From Flavobacterium anhuiense (lineage in GTDB: Bacteria > Bacteroidota > Bacteroidia > Flavobacteriales > Flavobacteriaceae), in the NCBI RefSeq assembly GCF_004151235.1, contig NZ_JUIV01000005.1, positions 186,001-250,000 on the forward strand: a DNA stretch of 64,000 nt. Reading direction: 5' to 3'. A program made the translations under genes and the position numbers. Below, piece by piece: positions 25,365-35,101 of this stretch (within the stretch, counting starts at the first letter, position 1; each line of letters opens with the position of its first letter). The notes under the pieces were generated by a model. It searched no databases. It saw nothing but the letters and a program-made list of their open reading frames with translations, and was not told the DNA's origin.

Positions 25365-26279
25365 TTAAGAACCCTTGGATATTGAGGTCATTTTTTGCTT
25401 TATGGCAAAAATATGATGCGAATTAAAAACTAACACTGCGGTAAAAATGATACCGTATGCTGTAATCTGCAAAGGCGTAATATTTTCTTTGAAGAAAAAG
25501 GCCGCCAAACCAAATGCAATCATCGGATTAATGTTTAACAACATTCCAACTGTCGAAGAGTTGATTCCTGAGAGTGCATACAAATTGAGAAATAACGGAA
25601 TTATAGTAAATACAATTGCAATGGTTTCAATGCAGAGATAAAACTTAAATTCCGTTGGAACCGGTCCCCCAAAAACCGGATAAAACGGTAATAATACTAA
25701 TGCTGCCAAGGTAATGTGAAAAGTCAGTACAATAAAGTTATCAAAACCTTTATTGGCGCGCTGGCTTACTAAATAAGAGGCATACGTTAGTCCTATAATG
25801 ATACTGAAAACCATATCCATAATAGCGGCATATGACAATAACACACAGCCTGAAATGCTTAATCCTACAGAAATCCACTGTGTTTTAGAAAGTTTTTCTT
25901 GTAATATAAAATAAGCTAGTATGGTTGTCAGAATAGGACAAACTAAATATGCCAGAGAAGTTGCTTTTACGCTGACATGATTCATTACATAAATATACGT
26001 AAACCAATTTCCCATCAAAAATGCGCTCCCGCCAATATTAAGCAGAATTGATTTTCTTTTTTCTGATTTTGGCAACGCTTTAAAGATCTCGATGGTTTCT
26101 TTTATTTGTTTTCTTTTGAATAAAAGAGCAATCAAAAGCATCAAAATACTACAGCTGAAAACTCGGAAAAATAAAATATCTAATGACGGATATTCATGAA
26201 TTGGTCTTAAAACCAAACTGAAAAGTCCCCATGTTGTAAAGGCAGAAATAGCTGCTATATAATATTTTGTTGTTTTCAC
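25365..26279 (-). CDS. EamA/DMT-family membrane transporter
   Basis: A 304-residue protein with about ten transmembrane helices in two EamA repeats: 'YIAAISAFTTWGLFSLVLRP' at the start, 'SVKATSLAYLVCPILTTILA' in repeat 1, and 'GINSSTVGMLLNINPMIAFG' in repeat 2. The Leu-Arg-Pro opening is RarD-like. The substrate is unknown, typically an amino acid or metabolite exporter. It is divergent from a MocR-type regulator with a 110-base shared control region, so it is probably that regulator's target. Confidence 0.9.
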   Translation of the reverse strand: MKTTKYYIAAISAFTTWGLFSLVLRPIHEYPSLDILFFRVFSCSILMLLIALLFKRKQIKETIEIFKALPKSEKRKSILLNIGGSAFLMGNWFTYIYVMNHVSVKATSLAYLVCPILTTILAYFILQEKLSKTQWISVGLSISGCVLLSYAAIMDMVFSIIIGLTYASYLVSQRANKGFDNFIVLTFHITLAALVLLPFYPVFGGPVPTEFKFYLCIETIAIVFTIIPLFLNLYALSGINSSTVGMLLNINPMIAFGLAAFFFKENITPLQITAYGIIFTAVLVFNSHHIFAIKQKMTSISKGS

Positions 26280-26389
26280 TAAAGCTGTTTTTGAAATGTT
26301 TTCTTTTGATGAAGCAAATTTCTTAAAAATAAAACAGCAATACAGATACAGTTTTTGTAAATTGCAGCATAACAGTTTTTATTTTGATA

Positions 26390-27811
26390 ATGAAAAATTC
26401 CAATTACTTATATCTTCAATTTGCTGACCTCATCGAAAAACAAATCAAATCTGGGCTTTTAAATGTAGGCGACAAACTGCCTTCTATAAGAGAAGTATGT
26501 GCAGAAACAGGCTACAGCATGAGTACTGTCAGCAAAGCATATTATGAAGTGGAGAGCCGATCTTTGATTGAATCCAGACCGCAATCAGGTTATTATGTAA
26601 GTAATATTTCGGCCAGAACAATTCCAGAACCATCTGCAAGTAAACCGCTTTTAACTCTTGAAAATATTGAACGTGAGGATTTAGTGGATTTGGTTTACGG
26701 TGATATGCGCAAAAAAGATATTACGATGCTTTCGCTTGGTTTCCCTTCTAATGAATTACTTCCAATAGCAAAACTAAATAAAGGAATGGTTCAAGCTATG
26801 CGTCAACTGCCCAACAGCGGAACGAGTTATGAAGAAATTGAAGGAAACAGTAATCTAAGAAAAGAAATTGCACGCTGGTCTTTTACTTGGGGCGGTTCTC
26901 TTACTGAAGATGATATTATAACGACTCCAGGATGTATTTCGGCAATTTCAAATTGTTTGCTGGCACTGACTAAACCAGGAGATACTATTATTACTGAAAG
27001 TCCTATTTATTTTGGTATTCTTCAGCTTGCAAGATCACTAGGTTTGTATGTAATGGAACTTCCTACCAATATGACAACTGGAATTGAACTCGAAGCGGTT
27101 AAAAAGACTCTTGCTTCTAATAAAGTAAAAGCTTGTGTTTTAATGACTAATTTCAGCAATCCGTCGGGAAGTATGCTTCCAAACGAACATAAAAAGGAAA
27201 TCGTCCGTTTAATGGAATTTTATAATGTTCCTCTAATTGAAGACGATATTCATGGTGATTTATATTTCGGTTCAAGCCGTCCTACGAATTGCAAAACTTA
27301 TGATGAAAGCGGGATTGTTTTGTGCTGCAGTTCTGTTTCGAAAAGTCTGGCACCAGGCTATCGTGTGGGCTGGGTTTCTCCGGGGAAGTTTAAAAAAGAA
27401 GTTCTGAGAACCAAATTGTACCATACGATCTCCAATTCAACAATTACACACGAAGTGGTTGGCGATTTTCTAAAAAATGGCCGCTACGAAAATCATCTTA
27501 GAAAAATTCGTCAGATTCTGAATCGAAACTGCACTAACTACATTAATACTGTTTTAGAGTCTTTTCCTGCAGGAACCAAAGTAAGTCAACCACAAGGCGG
27601 ATTCTTCTTATGGCTCGAATTGGATAAAAAAATCGACACAGCCGCTTTTTATCATTTAGCGCTGAAACATAATATTAGCATTGCTCCAGGAAGGATCTTT
27701 TCATTTCAAGATCAGTTTTCAAATTGCATGCGATTGAGTTTTGGATTGCCTTGGTCTAATGAAGTGAGAACTGCTATTCAGACGTTGGGAAGATTAGCGA
27801 AACAGCTTTAG
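26390..27811 (+). CDS. MocR-type PLP-dependent GntR regulator
   Basis: A 473-residue fusion. The N-terminal winged helix (about residues 8-72) has 'GDKLPSIREVCAETGYSMST' and 'SRPQSGYYVS'; the aminotransferase-I fold begins around residue 100. The PLP lysine lies in 'SSVSKSLAPGYRVGWV', with 'NFSNPSGSMLPNEHK' and 'LIEDDIHGDLYF' contributing cofactor residues. The start is set at ATG 26390; the TTG six bases upstream is unnecessary. Proteins of this class sense PLP or an amino acid and control adjacent transporters; the divergent EamA gene fits. Confidence 0.92.
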   Translation: MKNSNYLYLQFADLIEKQIKSGLLNVGDKLPSIREVCAETGYSMSTVSKAYYEVESRSLIESRPQSGYYVSNISARTIPEPSASKPLLTLENIEREDLVDLVYGDMRKKDITMLSLGFPSNELLPIAKLNKGMVQAMRQLPNSGTSYEEIEGNSNLRKEIARWSFTWGGSLTEDDIITTPGCISAISNCLLALTKPGDTIITESPIYFGILQLARSLGLYVMELPTNMTTGIELEAVKKTLASNKVKACVLMTNFSNPSGSMLPNEHKKEIVRLMEFYNVPLIEDDIHGDLYFGSSRPTNCKTYDESGIVLCCSSVSKSLAPGYRVGWVSPGKFKKEVLRTKLYHTISNSTITHEVVGDFLKNGRYENHLRKIRQILNRNCTNYINTVLESFPAGTKVSQPQGGFFLWLELDKKIDTAAFYHLALKHNISIAPGRIFSFQDQFSNCMRLSFGLPWSNEVRTAIQTLGRLAKQL

Positions 27812-27835
27812 ACTCCAAAAACAAACACAATATTG

Positions 27836-27942
27836 TCATTTCGACGAAGGAGAAATCTCCGTGAGAAGCTCGGCAAAGATTGAAAAATTGTAACGGAGTT
27901 ACTTGTGGAGATTCTTCGTTCCTCGCAAAGACAAAAAAACCG
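27836..27942. repeat. ttcgacgaaggagaaatctcc-family repeat, copy 2 (decayed)
   Basis: The left arm (gtcatttcgacgaaggagaa onward) and central 'gagaagctcggcaaagatt' match copy 1 at 13850-14012. The right arm has drifted (gtggagattcttcgttcctc), so the hairpin is much weaker. Confidence 0.8.
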
Positions 27943-27999
27943 GACAGCGCAACTACACACTGTCCAGCCAACAATTAAAAGAAGACCAAAATTAAATAG

Positions 28000-28947
28000 T
28001 TATAAGACAAAATAAGCGTCTTTTTCGACTTTCTTAGGTTCGTCATTTAAATCAAATTCTTTCAGGATATCAAATTCGCTTTGATATTCGTTTAGCATTT
28101 GTTTGATATTTTTTTCAATTGTATTTGCAATTGCAGTAACTGGCGTATCTGTTGGTCTGTTTTCGAACGGATCTTGCAAATGAATCGCCATTCTTTCGAT
28201 CAAAAAGAAAGCGGCACCGATTGCAGTAATCAGCGGAATGGCAAACCAGCTTAATACGCTTGTTAATCCGAAAGGCAATACAAAAATGAATAAACATAAA
28301 GTCAATCTAATGTACATACTGTATGTTGTTGGAAAAATCGTGTTTTTAATTCGTTCACATTTTCCCATTTCATCACATAATCTCGACAAAGTATTATCGA
28401 TTTCAACCTGCTGATACATGTTGATTCTCTTTTCATTTTTCGCATTTCTCAAATCTCTCGCGTGCAACATTAAAATCGCATTCGGAACGTTTTGATGATT
28501 CTTGATATATTTAATTTCTTCTTCGCTAATTAAACCTTCAAGCGGTTTTATGGCATCTCTTTTTCTAAGTGATTCCCCTAAACTGTAACACCACGCAATT
28601 TGTCTTTTAGCAAAATTTTCTTTGAATTCACTAGCTTCAACAGAAAAATCAGGATCCTCGTAAAACGTCAATACCTGACGAATTAAGGTTCTGGAATCGT
28701 TAACTACGGCTCCCCAAACAATTCTCGCTTCCCACCATCTATCATAAGCCTGATTTGATTTAAAGGCCAATAATAGAGAAATAATCGTTCCGATCATGGT
28801 CGGAATGGCAATCGGGATATCTACAGGAAGATTGATAAAATAGTGATGGAAAATTTCAAACAGTATCGTATAAGCCAATACTAGTGCAATTTCTACTTTA
28901 ATTTTCCCGAGAACGTACTTCATTGGTATTCTTTTCTTTAATAACAT
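28000..28947 (-). CDS. Bestrophin-family chloride-channel-like membrane protein
   Basis: A 315-residue protein of the bestrophin/UPF0187 family. Features are the N-terminal TM with 'PTMIGTIISLLLAFKSNQAY', then 'DRWWEARIVWGAVVNDSRTL', and a second membrane pair near residues 215-255 ('FVLPFGLTSVLSWFAIPLIT'). The family forms pentameric anion channels in eukaryotes and cation-selective channels in some bacteria, so ion selectivity here is open. A second ATG at 28923 is also a plausible start. It is followed downstream on the same strand by nothing before the MocR gene's convergent end. Confidence 0.92.
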   Translation of the reverse strand: MLLKKRIPMKYVLGKIKVEIALVLAYTILFEIFHHYFINLPVDIPIAIPTMIGTIISLLLAFKSNQAYDRWWEARIVWGAVVNDSRTLIRQVLTFYEDPDFSVEASEFKENFAKRQIAWCYSLGESLRKRDAIKPLEGLISEEEIKYIKNHQNVPNAILMLHARDLRNAKNEKRINMYQQVEIDNTLSRLCDEMGKCERIKNTIFPTTYSMYIRLTLCLFIFVLPFGLTSVLSWFAIPLITAIGAAFFLIERMAIHLQDPFENRPTDTPVTAIANTIEKNIKQMLNEYQSEFDILKEFDLNDEPKKVEKDAYFVL

Positions 28948-28972
28948 ATTTCCGGATTTAAATTAATTTTTT

Positions 28973-29063
28973 TTAAGAGGCTAAGATGTTAAGGTCCTGA
29001 GATGCTAAGAATTAAAAAGCTTAGAGACTTAGTGTCTTAGAAACTTAGAATCTCAAACTCTTA
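28973..29063. repeat. Inverted repeat, ctaagattctaag family, copy 4
   Basis: Left arm 'aagaggctaagatgttaagg' onward, right arm 'cttagaaacttagaatctca'. It overlaps the stop codon of the universal stress protein gene. Confidence 0.7.
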
Positions 29064-29783
29064 AACCATCTCTTCATACAATGAAAGAACTGGAAGTCCT
29101 AGTTTTTCATTGACATTTTCTTTTTTAGCTTTTTTAAACTTGATTTTTTCGCCTTTTCGGGTTTCTACTAGCATATCGATGTTGTGTTTTGAAATGGCTT
29201 CTGATAAAAACGGCGCAACATTTTCGTAGTTATCTTCAAAACTAGCTGTCTGACTTACAATTTCGAAAGAGAAATTAGCGCTCAAAAATTCCTGCACATC
29301 TTTTACATGGATATTTTTGCTAGAATTTTCGACATAGAGTGCTTTATGGAAAACTTCTTTATTGATTTCTGTGCTTAAATGAAGAATTGGACATTTTTGA
29401 TTTCCTGCCAATTGCACCAAATATTGATGAATTCTTTTGGTTTCTTGTTTATAAGAATGTGTGAGAATGACCAATTTTACCGAAAAAACGTCTATTAATC
29501 TCTTAAAAATCGGTGCAGAAAGTCCGTATTGATTATGAACTTTTAATTTGACATTTGCAGTATGATCAATAATATATCTGCAAGTTTCCAGAACTTCTTC
29601 TTGGCTCCTAGTAAGTCCGGATTTCATTTCTCTTAAAAAGCCCGATGACGAAAATGTATCAGGAGCTTCTGAAACTAATACTAAAATAATTTCCGAATCA
29701 GTGTTCTTAGACTGATTTACCGCAGATTTAACAGCCGAAATGGTGTCATCTTTTAAAGTTGTAGGTATAAGAAAATTTTTCAT
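29061..29783 (-). CDS. Universal stress-like protein
   Basis: A 240-residue cytoplasmic protein starting MKNFLIPTTLKDDTISAVKS. The first half has the Usp alpha/beta pattern with 'SEIILVLVSEAP' and 'FSVKLVILTHS'; the second half is a weaker copy with 'FHKALYVENSSKNIHV'. The usual GxxGxxxxG ATP loop is not obvious, so ATP binding is doubtful. It lies downstream of the two-component genes on the same strand (84 bases) and upstream of bestrophin. Confidence 0.75.
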   Translation of the reverse strand: MKNFLIPTTLKDDTISAVKSAVNQSKNTDSEIILVLVSEAPDTFSSSGFLREMKSGLTRSQEEVLETCRYIIDHTANVKLKVHNQYGLSAPIFKRLIDVFSVKLVILTHSYKQETKRIHQYLVQLAGNQKCPILHLSTEINKEVFHKALYVENSSKNIHVKDVQEFLSANFSFEIVSQTASFEDNYENVAPFLSEAISKHNIDMLVETRKGEKIKFKKAKKENVNEKLGLPVLSLYEEMV

Positions 29784-29866
29784 AAGTATATTCTTTTAGT
29801 TTATACTTACAAAATAACTCTCAGTAAATTAGACTGTTATTAATCTAAAATTAGAATTTTCTAAAA

Positions 29867-31249
29867 TTAAACATTAGATTTTTTAATATTGGATTTTTTG
29901 AACATAATCGTAACAATTGTTCCCTTGTTTTGTTCAGATTGCACTTGAAGTTCTCCATCGTGCATTCTAATAATTTTAGACGCTAACGGAAGACCTAAAC
30001 CATAGCCAATATATTTCGCAGCGATTTTACCTCTAAAGAAAGGTTCGTACAAATGCGGAATATCTTCTGGAGGAATTCCTATTCCGATATCATTGATCGT
30101 GATTTTGATCATTTCTTTATTTGCCGTAAGATTCACAAACACTTCATTATTATCAGAATACTTTACGCCATTGGTAATAATATTGTTGATTGCCAATTCT
30201 AAAAGCGGTTTATTGCACGGCAAAAGCAGTAAATTAGAATCTTCTGGAGCAAAATTAAGTTTAATGCTTACACGGTTGTCAGGATAAATCTTATCGAGAT
30301 CAGATTTTACATCCAATAATAGTTCGTCCATGCGAGCAATATCCGATACTTGTTTTTGTCCGTCATATCCTGTTTGCGTAAGCTTAAGAAGACTTTCTGT
30401 TAGATTCCCTAATCGTGAAGCTTGACTATAAATATTTTGCAAAGATTCTACATATTCATGTTTTTCTCTTTCTTTTAGCAGCATAATTTCAGCTTCAGCA
30501 ATAATGGTTGTTATTGGCGTTTTTAATTCGTGAGAAGCATTATTAATAAAATTAGCCTGAATTTCGAAAGATGTCTCCAATCGATCCAGCATATTATTAA
30601 AAGTATTTGTCAAGTCTGATATTTCATCAGAGTTCTTAACTTCGGGAAGACGATTATGAAGATTAGAAGCGCTAATTCTTTTTACTTCTTTTGTAATTCT
30701 GGCTACGGGATTAATGACGCGTTTTGCTAAAAATCGACCTAAAAGAAAGGCAAGAATCACGAATCCAATTCCGCCAAACAGCATGATTTTAACAATATAA
30801 ACCGTTGTATCTTTTCCTTTGCGATCTCTCGCTCCAACAATCACAATATATTTTTGATCGCTCTCTTGAAAAATCTGCCCTAAATAATATTTGTTATCCC
30901 TTTCATAAGAATCTTTTCCTGTTCTAAGAATATTGGTATAAAAAGAGTTTGGAAGATTTAGATTGGTATTATAATCAAAACTATTATGGCTATTGATTTT
31001 TAATACATATTCCTCTTCTTCTATGAGTTCTTCAAGCCCGTTTTTTTTAAGATTTTTGTAATACTTAATTTTTTCTGGATCTTTTTGAAAATGGATAGAA
31101 GAAACAATTTTTGCTCTATCGTCTAGACGTTTTAAGAAATGGTAACGGTTGTTTTCTCTAAACAAGAAAAAAACAATGATACACAATAGTGACGTACTAA
31201 AGGTAGAAAGGGCAACGTAATTAAAAGTAATTTTTTTTCTTATATCCAT
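29867..31249 (-). CDS. HAMP sensor histidine kinase
   Basis: A 460-residue membrane kinase. TM1 is at about residues 9-31, then a periplasmic sensor of about 120 residues, TM2 at about 151-173, and HAMP (about 174-228). The dimerisation/phosphoacceptor domain has His240 in 'NNASHELKTPITTI', and the ATPase domain carries N-box 'AINNIITNGVKYS', 'NDIGIGIPPEDIPHLYEPF' and 'GYGLGLPLASKIIRMH'. It follows the response regulator gene with one intervening base. The signal is unknown. Confidence 0.95.
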   Translation of the reverse strand: MDIRKKITFNYVALSTFSTSLLCIIVFFLFRENNRYHFLKRLDDRAKIVSSIHFQKDPEKIKYYKNLKKNGLEELIEEEEYVLKINSHNSFDYNTNLNLPNSFYTNILRTGKDSYERDNKYYLGQIFQESDQKYIVIVGARDRKGKDTTVYIVKIMLFGGIGFVILAFLLGRFLAKRVINPVARITKEVKRISASNLHNRLPEVKNSDEISDLTNTFNNMLDRLETSFEIQANFINNASHELKTPITTIIAEAEIMLLKEREKHEYVESLQNIYSQASRLGNLTESLLKLTQTGYDGQKQVSDIARMDELLLDVKSDLDKIYPDNRVSIKLNFAPEDSNLLLLPCNKPLLELAINNIITNGVKYSDNNEVFVNLTANKEMIKITINDIGIGIPPEDIPHLYEPFFRGKIAAKYIGYGLGLPLASKIIRMHDGELQVQSEQNKGTIVTIMFKKSNIKKSNV

Positions 31250-31250
31250 A

Positions 31251-31925
31251 TTATGGTTTTATAACATAACCCAAACCTTTCATGGTATGAATAAGTTTGG
31301 TCGAAAAAGGCTTATCGATCTTTCTTCTTAAATATGTAATATAAACGTCAACAACATTGGTGTTCATATCAAAATTAATATCCCAAACATTATCCAAAAT
31401 CTGATCTCTGGAAACAATTCTGCCTGTATTTTTAGCGAGATAATATAAAAGTTTGAATTCTTTAGCAGTCAAAATAATGTTTTCTCCATCTCTTTTAACT
31501 GTTTTCGCACGTCCATTTATTTCTAAATCACCAATTGTAATAGTGTCGATTTTTTCTGTTTCCTGTTGCGATCTTCTATACAAAGCATTCACTCTAGCAT
31601 CCAATTCGCCAAATTTAAAAGGTTTAACCAAATAATCATCTGCACCTGCATTCAGTCCCGTTACAATATTTTCTGAGGTTCCTAAAGCGGTTAAAAGCAA
31701 AATTGGCACAAAGTTTTTGGCTGCGCGAAGTCTTCTGCAGATTTCAATTCCGTTAAGATCAGGAAGCATAACGTCTAGAATCACCACATCGAAGATATAA
31801 TTATGAATCATTTCCATGGCAGTTTTACCATCCATAGCAACGCTTACTTCATTATTATTCTCTGCAAAACCTTTTCGTAATATCGATAATAGATTTGGCT
31901 CATCTTCGACTATCAGTAATTTCAT
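31251..31925 (-). CDS. OmpR/PhoB-family response regulator
   Basis: A 224-residue protein from ATG 31925 (MKLLIVEDEPNLL); the 13 residues upstream lack receiver-domain character. Receiver residues 1-118 contain the acidic pair, phosphoacceptor Asp51 in 'VILDVMLPDL' and Lys in 'YLVKPFKF'. The C-terminal winged helix (about 130-224) has 'LTAKEFKLLYYLAKNTG' and 'VVDVYITYLRRKID'. It pairs with the adjacent histidine kinase. CusR/ArlR-like in style; the regulon is not deducible from the sequence. Confidence 0.95.
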   Translation of the reverse strand: MKLLIVEDEPNLLSILRKGFAENNNEVSVAMDGKTAMEMIHNYIFDVVILDVMLPDLNGIEICRRLRAAKNFVPILLLTALGTSENIVTGLNAGADDYLVKPFKFGELDARVNALYRRSQQETEKIDTITIGDLEINGRAKTVKRDGENIILTAKEFKLLYYLAKNTGRIVSRDQILDNVWDINFDMNTNVVDVYITYLRRKIDKPFSTKLIHTMKGLGYVIKP

Positions 31926-32013
31926 ATTAAGAAGTTTGTATATACAACAAAAATAAGAATACAATTTAAAATAATTTTAAACAACTTTACAAATTATGAT
32001 TTAATTATGAAGA

Positions 32014-32047
32014 ATAAAAAAAGCAAGCCATATCGCCTGCTTTTTGA
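32014..32047 (-). terminator. Terminator between the BamA-like and response-regulator genes
   Basis: Stem aaagcaggc / gccttgcttt-type pairing around gatatgg, with a T7 run on the minus strand. It indicates that the two-component genes have their own promoter. Confidence 0.7.
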
Positions 32048-32090
32048 TATTATTTCTGAATTAAAGTTTTTGATTCTTAATTTTTTGAAA

Positions 32091-33377
32091 TTAAAAAGTT
32101 TCTCCAGCATTCAAATAAAATCCTTTAGAATTGTTGCCCCACGAGTAATCAAAAATAAGATTGGTTTTGGACGCTTTATCAATTAAAAGCCTTAAACCAA
32201 TACCCGCGGCGGGCTGAATTGATTTGAATAATTTAAGATCGTTATCTGAATTACTTGTAGTTACAAAATTGGTAAAAACAGTGCCACTCAGCAATTGATT
32301 ACAGGTAATTGGAAACCTAAATTCTGTCGATAAATACACTAAACCATTTCCTCTAAACAAACCCTGTGTATACCCTTCTCCACTTCTGCTGCGCTGATCC
32401 CAGCCAATTGCAGGAAGATTTAAGTACGGAACTTTCCCTCGGGTCACAAATTGTCCGTAAGTCCAAATGGCCAAAATATAACGCGGATTTTTATGCGAAA
32501 CAGGAATAAAATGACGGTATTCTGCAAACAAAACATTACTGTAATCCTGATTATCAAAGATTACTGGATTAAATCTGTAATTGATATTGGCAAACCAGCC
32601 TTTTGATGCATTTACTTGATTGTCTCGCGAATCATGAACCAGATTTAAACTTACTCCGTTTAAAAAATACTCTGTATTATCAAAACCATATTTTTGGCTG
32701 TAATTATAATGATAGGTATATTTTCCATTTGCAATATCTAATTCTTTGTCATCTATACTCGAATACCAGTCAATATTGATGCCTCCACCTACATAATAAT
32801 TCTCTTTAACCTCAAAAGAAACCGTCTGATGAAATTTAAAGTAATTGTAATCCATATCCTGAGCTAATGAATCTACACTAAAACCGGGCGGACGGTCTCG
32901 TCTTGGCGGAATTATATCGGTTCCTAAACCATAATTGGGTTGAGAAAACAGATACAATCGGTAGTCTCCGCTTAAAAAGATTTTATTATTCTTGAGCAGA
33001 ATATTGTTTTTTACATTGACCAGCCATTGATCTTTTAAGGTGTAAGTAATTCCGATGTTAGCAATAGAATATTTGTCTTTTTCTTCTTTCCCTTTAAATG
33101 TGTACTGAGCGACCGCACCAAAAAAGAAACCCGTTGCGGGTTGCGAACCTATTGCAGGAATTACCAAGAAAAAATTGTTTTTTGTAGGCTTAACGACTAG
33201 TGCGTCGTCATCTTTTTTAAAGATATCAAATATCGTTTTAGGTGGACAGATTTTTGGGTTTTGAATTTCAGGATTTTGAATTTCTTCTTGAGCGAACAAA
33301 TTGAAGGAAATAAAAAATAGCAATCCTAGGATTTTACACTTGTACTGAACGGCTTTATTTTCAAAAAAAAACACCAT
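32091..33377 (-). CDS. BamA/TamA-like outer-membrane beta-barrel protein
   Basis: A 428-residue protein with signal peptide ending NLFAQ at about residue 29, a short linker with duplicated 'EIQNPEIQNPK', then alternating beta-strands of a surface-antigen barrel: 'GFFFGAVAQYTF', 'KYSIANIGITYTLKDQWLVN', 'VSLNLVHDSRDNQVNASKGW' (strand/turn typical of BamA-type barrels), ending in Phe (GETF), as expected for BAM substrates. No POTRA domains precede the barrel, unlike BamA itself. The function is unknown; it is likely an outer-membrane pore or transporter. Confidence 0.85.
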   Translation of the reverse strand: MVFFFENKAVQYKCKILGLLFFISFNLFAQEEIQNPEIQNPKICPPKTIFDIFKKDDDALVVKPTKNNFFLVIPAIGSQPATGFFFGAVAQYTFKGKEEKDKYSIANIGITYTLKDQWLVNVKNNILLKNNKIFLSGDYRLYLFSQPNYGLGTDIIPPRRDRPPGFSVDSLAQDMDYNYFKFHQTVSFEVKENYYVGGGINIDWYSSIDDKELDIANGKYTYHYNYSQKYGFDNTEYFLNGVSLNLVHDSRDNQVNASKGWFANINYRFNPVIFDNQDYSNVLFAEYRHFIPVSHKNPRYILAIWTYGQFVTRGKVPYLNLPAIGWDQRSRSGEGYTQGLFRGNGLVYLSTEFRFPITCNQLLSGTVFTNFVTTSNSDNDLKLFKSIQPAAGIGLRLLIDKASKTNLIFDYSWGNNSKGFYLNAGETF

Positions 33378-33482
33378 TGTAAAGTTTTGTTTTAGAAATA
33401 AGACTACTATCTCATTGTAAATATAAGTCTTATTTTCAACATGTTAAACACTAAAACCAAATAATTTTAAAAATATTTTAAC

Positions 33483-33520
33483 AAAAAAAGCCGTCAAAAA
33501 AATATTTGACGGCTTTTTCA
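33483..33520 (-). terminator. Terminator of the aspartate ammonia-lyase gene
   Basis: Stem aaagccgtcaaa / tttgacggcttt with T run on the minus strand. Confidence 0.85.
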
Positions 33521-33535
33521 TATCGCTATTTAATA

Positions 33536-34945
33536 TTATTTAGTTATAAACTTTGGATGAATTAGATTTTCTAAAGAATAAATTTCATCCCATTTTTCTT
33601 GTGTAATCAATTTTCGCTCTAAAACCGCAATTTGATGAACACTTTTACCTGTTTTTAAAGCTTCTCCAGCAATACTTGCACTTTCTTCGTAACCTAAAAT
33701 TGGATTCAATTGCGTTACAATTCCAATACTGTTCATCACCATATTGTAACAGTGATCAACATTTGCTGTGATTCCGTTAATACATTTATCAATTAAAGTC
33801 TGAATCGCATTTGAAAGATAATCCAACGAAGTAAACATCGCAAAAGCAATTACAGGCTCCATTACGTTTAATTGCAATTGTCCTGCTTCTGCCGCCATTG
33901 TAACCGTTAAATCTTGGCCAATTACATAAAAACAAGTCTGATTTACCACTTCTGGAATTACAGGATTTACTTTTCCTGGCATAATAGACGAACCTGGCTG
34001 GCGCGCTGGAAGATTGATTTCGTTAAAACCTGTTCTTGGTCCTGAACTCAATAAACGTAAATCGTTGCAAATTTTAGAAATCTTAACCGCAGAACGTTTT
34101 AAAGTTCCCATAATCTGAACGTAAGCTCCTGTATCTACAGTAGCTTCAATTAAATCTGGAGAAAGTGTCAACGGAATTCCAACCTCATCTGCCAAATATT
34201 TCACGCAGATTTCAGGATAACCTTCTGGCGCATTTACTTTTGTTCCAATTGCGGTTGCGCCCATATTAATTTCCAAAAGCAATTCTTGAGCATTCTTCAA
34301 ACGCTGAATATCTTCTCCAATTGTTGTAGCATAAGCTTTAAATTCTTGTCCTAAAGTCATCGGAACAGCATCTTGCAATTGAGTTCTTCCCATTTTCAGG
34401 ACATCTTTAAACTCCTCGCCTTTTTTAGCGAAAGCAGTTTCTAAACCTGCAAAAGTTTTAATAAAGCTTTCCATTTTAAGATACAAAGCAATTCTAAAAG
34501 CCGATGGATACGCATCATTTGTAGATTGAGAACAGTTTACATGATTGTTTGGATGCAGAAAATTATACTCTCCTTTTTTATGGCCAAGATATTCCAAACC
34601 AATATTGGCAATTACTTCATTGGCATTCATATTCACAGAAGTTCCTGCACCGCCTTGAATTAAATCGCTAACGAATTCCTGATCAAATTTACCTGCAATA
34701 ACTTGATCACTTCCGTAGCAGATCGCTTCAGCAATCTTAGAGTCTAATGCTCCGCAATCTTTATTAGCCAAAGCTGCAGCCTTTTTTACATATCCTAAAG
34801 CTTTTATGAATAAAGGTTCTTTTGAAATTGGAATTCCTGTAATATTAAAGTTTTCTACCGCTCTAAAAGTCTGGATTCCGTAGTATAAATGATTCGGAAT
34901 TTCTAATTCTCCTAAAAAATCGTGTTCCTTTCTTGTTGGTTCCAT
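33536..34945 (-). CDS. aspA: Aspartate ammonia-lyase
   Basis: A 469-residue cytoplasmic enzyme converting L-aspartate to fumarate and ammonia. The fumarase/aspartase signature 'GSSIMPGKVNPV' (catalytic Ser loop) lies near residue 318; 'QGGAGTSVNMNANEVIAN' and 'NHVNCSQSTNDAYPSAFR' are the other conserved regions. Aspartase rather than fumarase C is favoured by 'MEPTRKEHDFLGELEIP' at the start and 'AATIG'-less central wording; this is a family-style judgement. Monocistronic, with a terminator downstream. Confidence 0.9.
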   Translation of the reverse strand: MEPTRKEHDFLGELEIPNHLYYGIQTFRAVENFNITGIPISKEPLFIKALGYVKKAAALANKDCGALDSKIAEAICYGSDQVIAGKFDQEFVSDLIQGGAGTSVNMNANEVIANIGLEYLGHKKGEYNFLHPNNHVNCSQSTNDAYPSAFRIALYLKMESFIKTFAGLETAFAKKGEEFKDVLKMGRTQLQDAVPMTLGQEFKAYATTIGEDIQRLKNAQELLLEINMGATAIGTKVNAPEGYPEICVKYLADEVGIPLTLSPDLIEATVDTGAYVQIMGTLKRSAVKISKICNDLRLLSSGPRTGFNEINLPARQPGSSIMPGKVNPVIPEVVNQTCFYVIGQDLTVTMAAEAGQLQLNVMEPVIAFAMFTSLDYLSNAIQTLIDKCINGITANVDHCYNMVMNSIGIVTQLNPILGYEESASIAGEALKTGKSVHQIAVLERKLITQEKWDEIYSLENLIHPKFITK

Positions 34946-35101
34946 ATAATAAAATTGATATGTTTTGACTTAAAAATAAGTGTAAAGCTACAGTATTTTA
35001 TGCATTAAAAATGTGAATAGAATCAAAATCATTTATGATTTGTTCAGATTATTTTATGCTAAATCACTACCTTTTCACTCTCAAATAATTACCAAAAGGA
35101 G

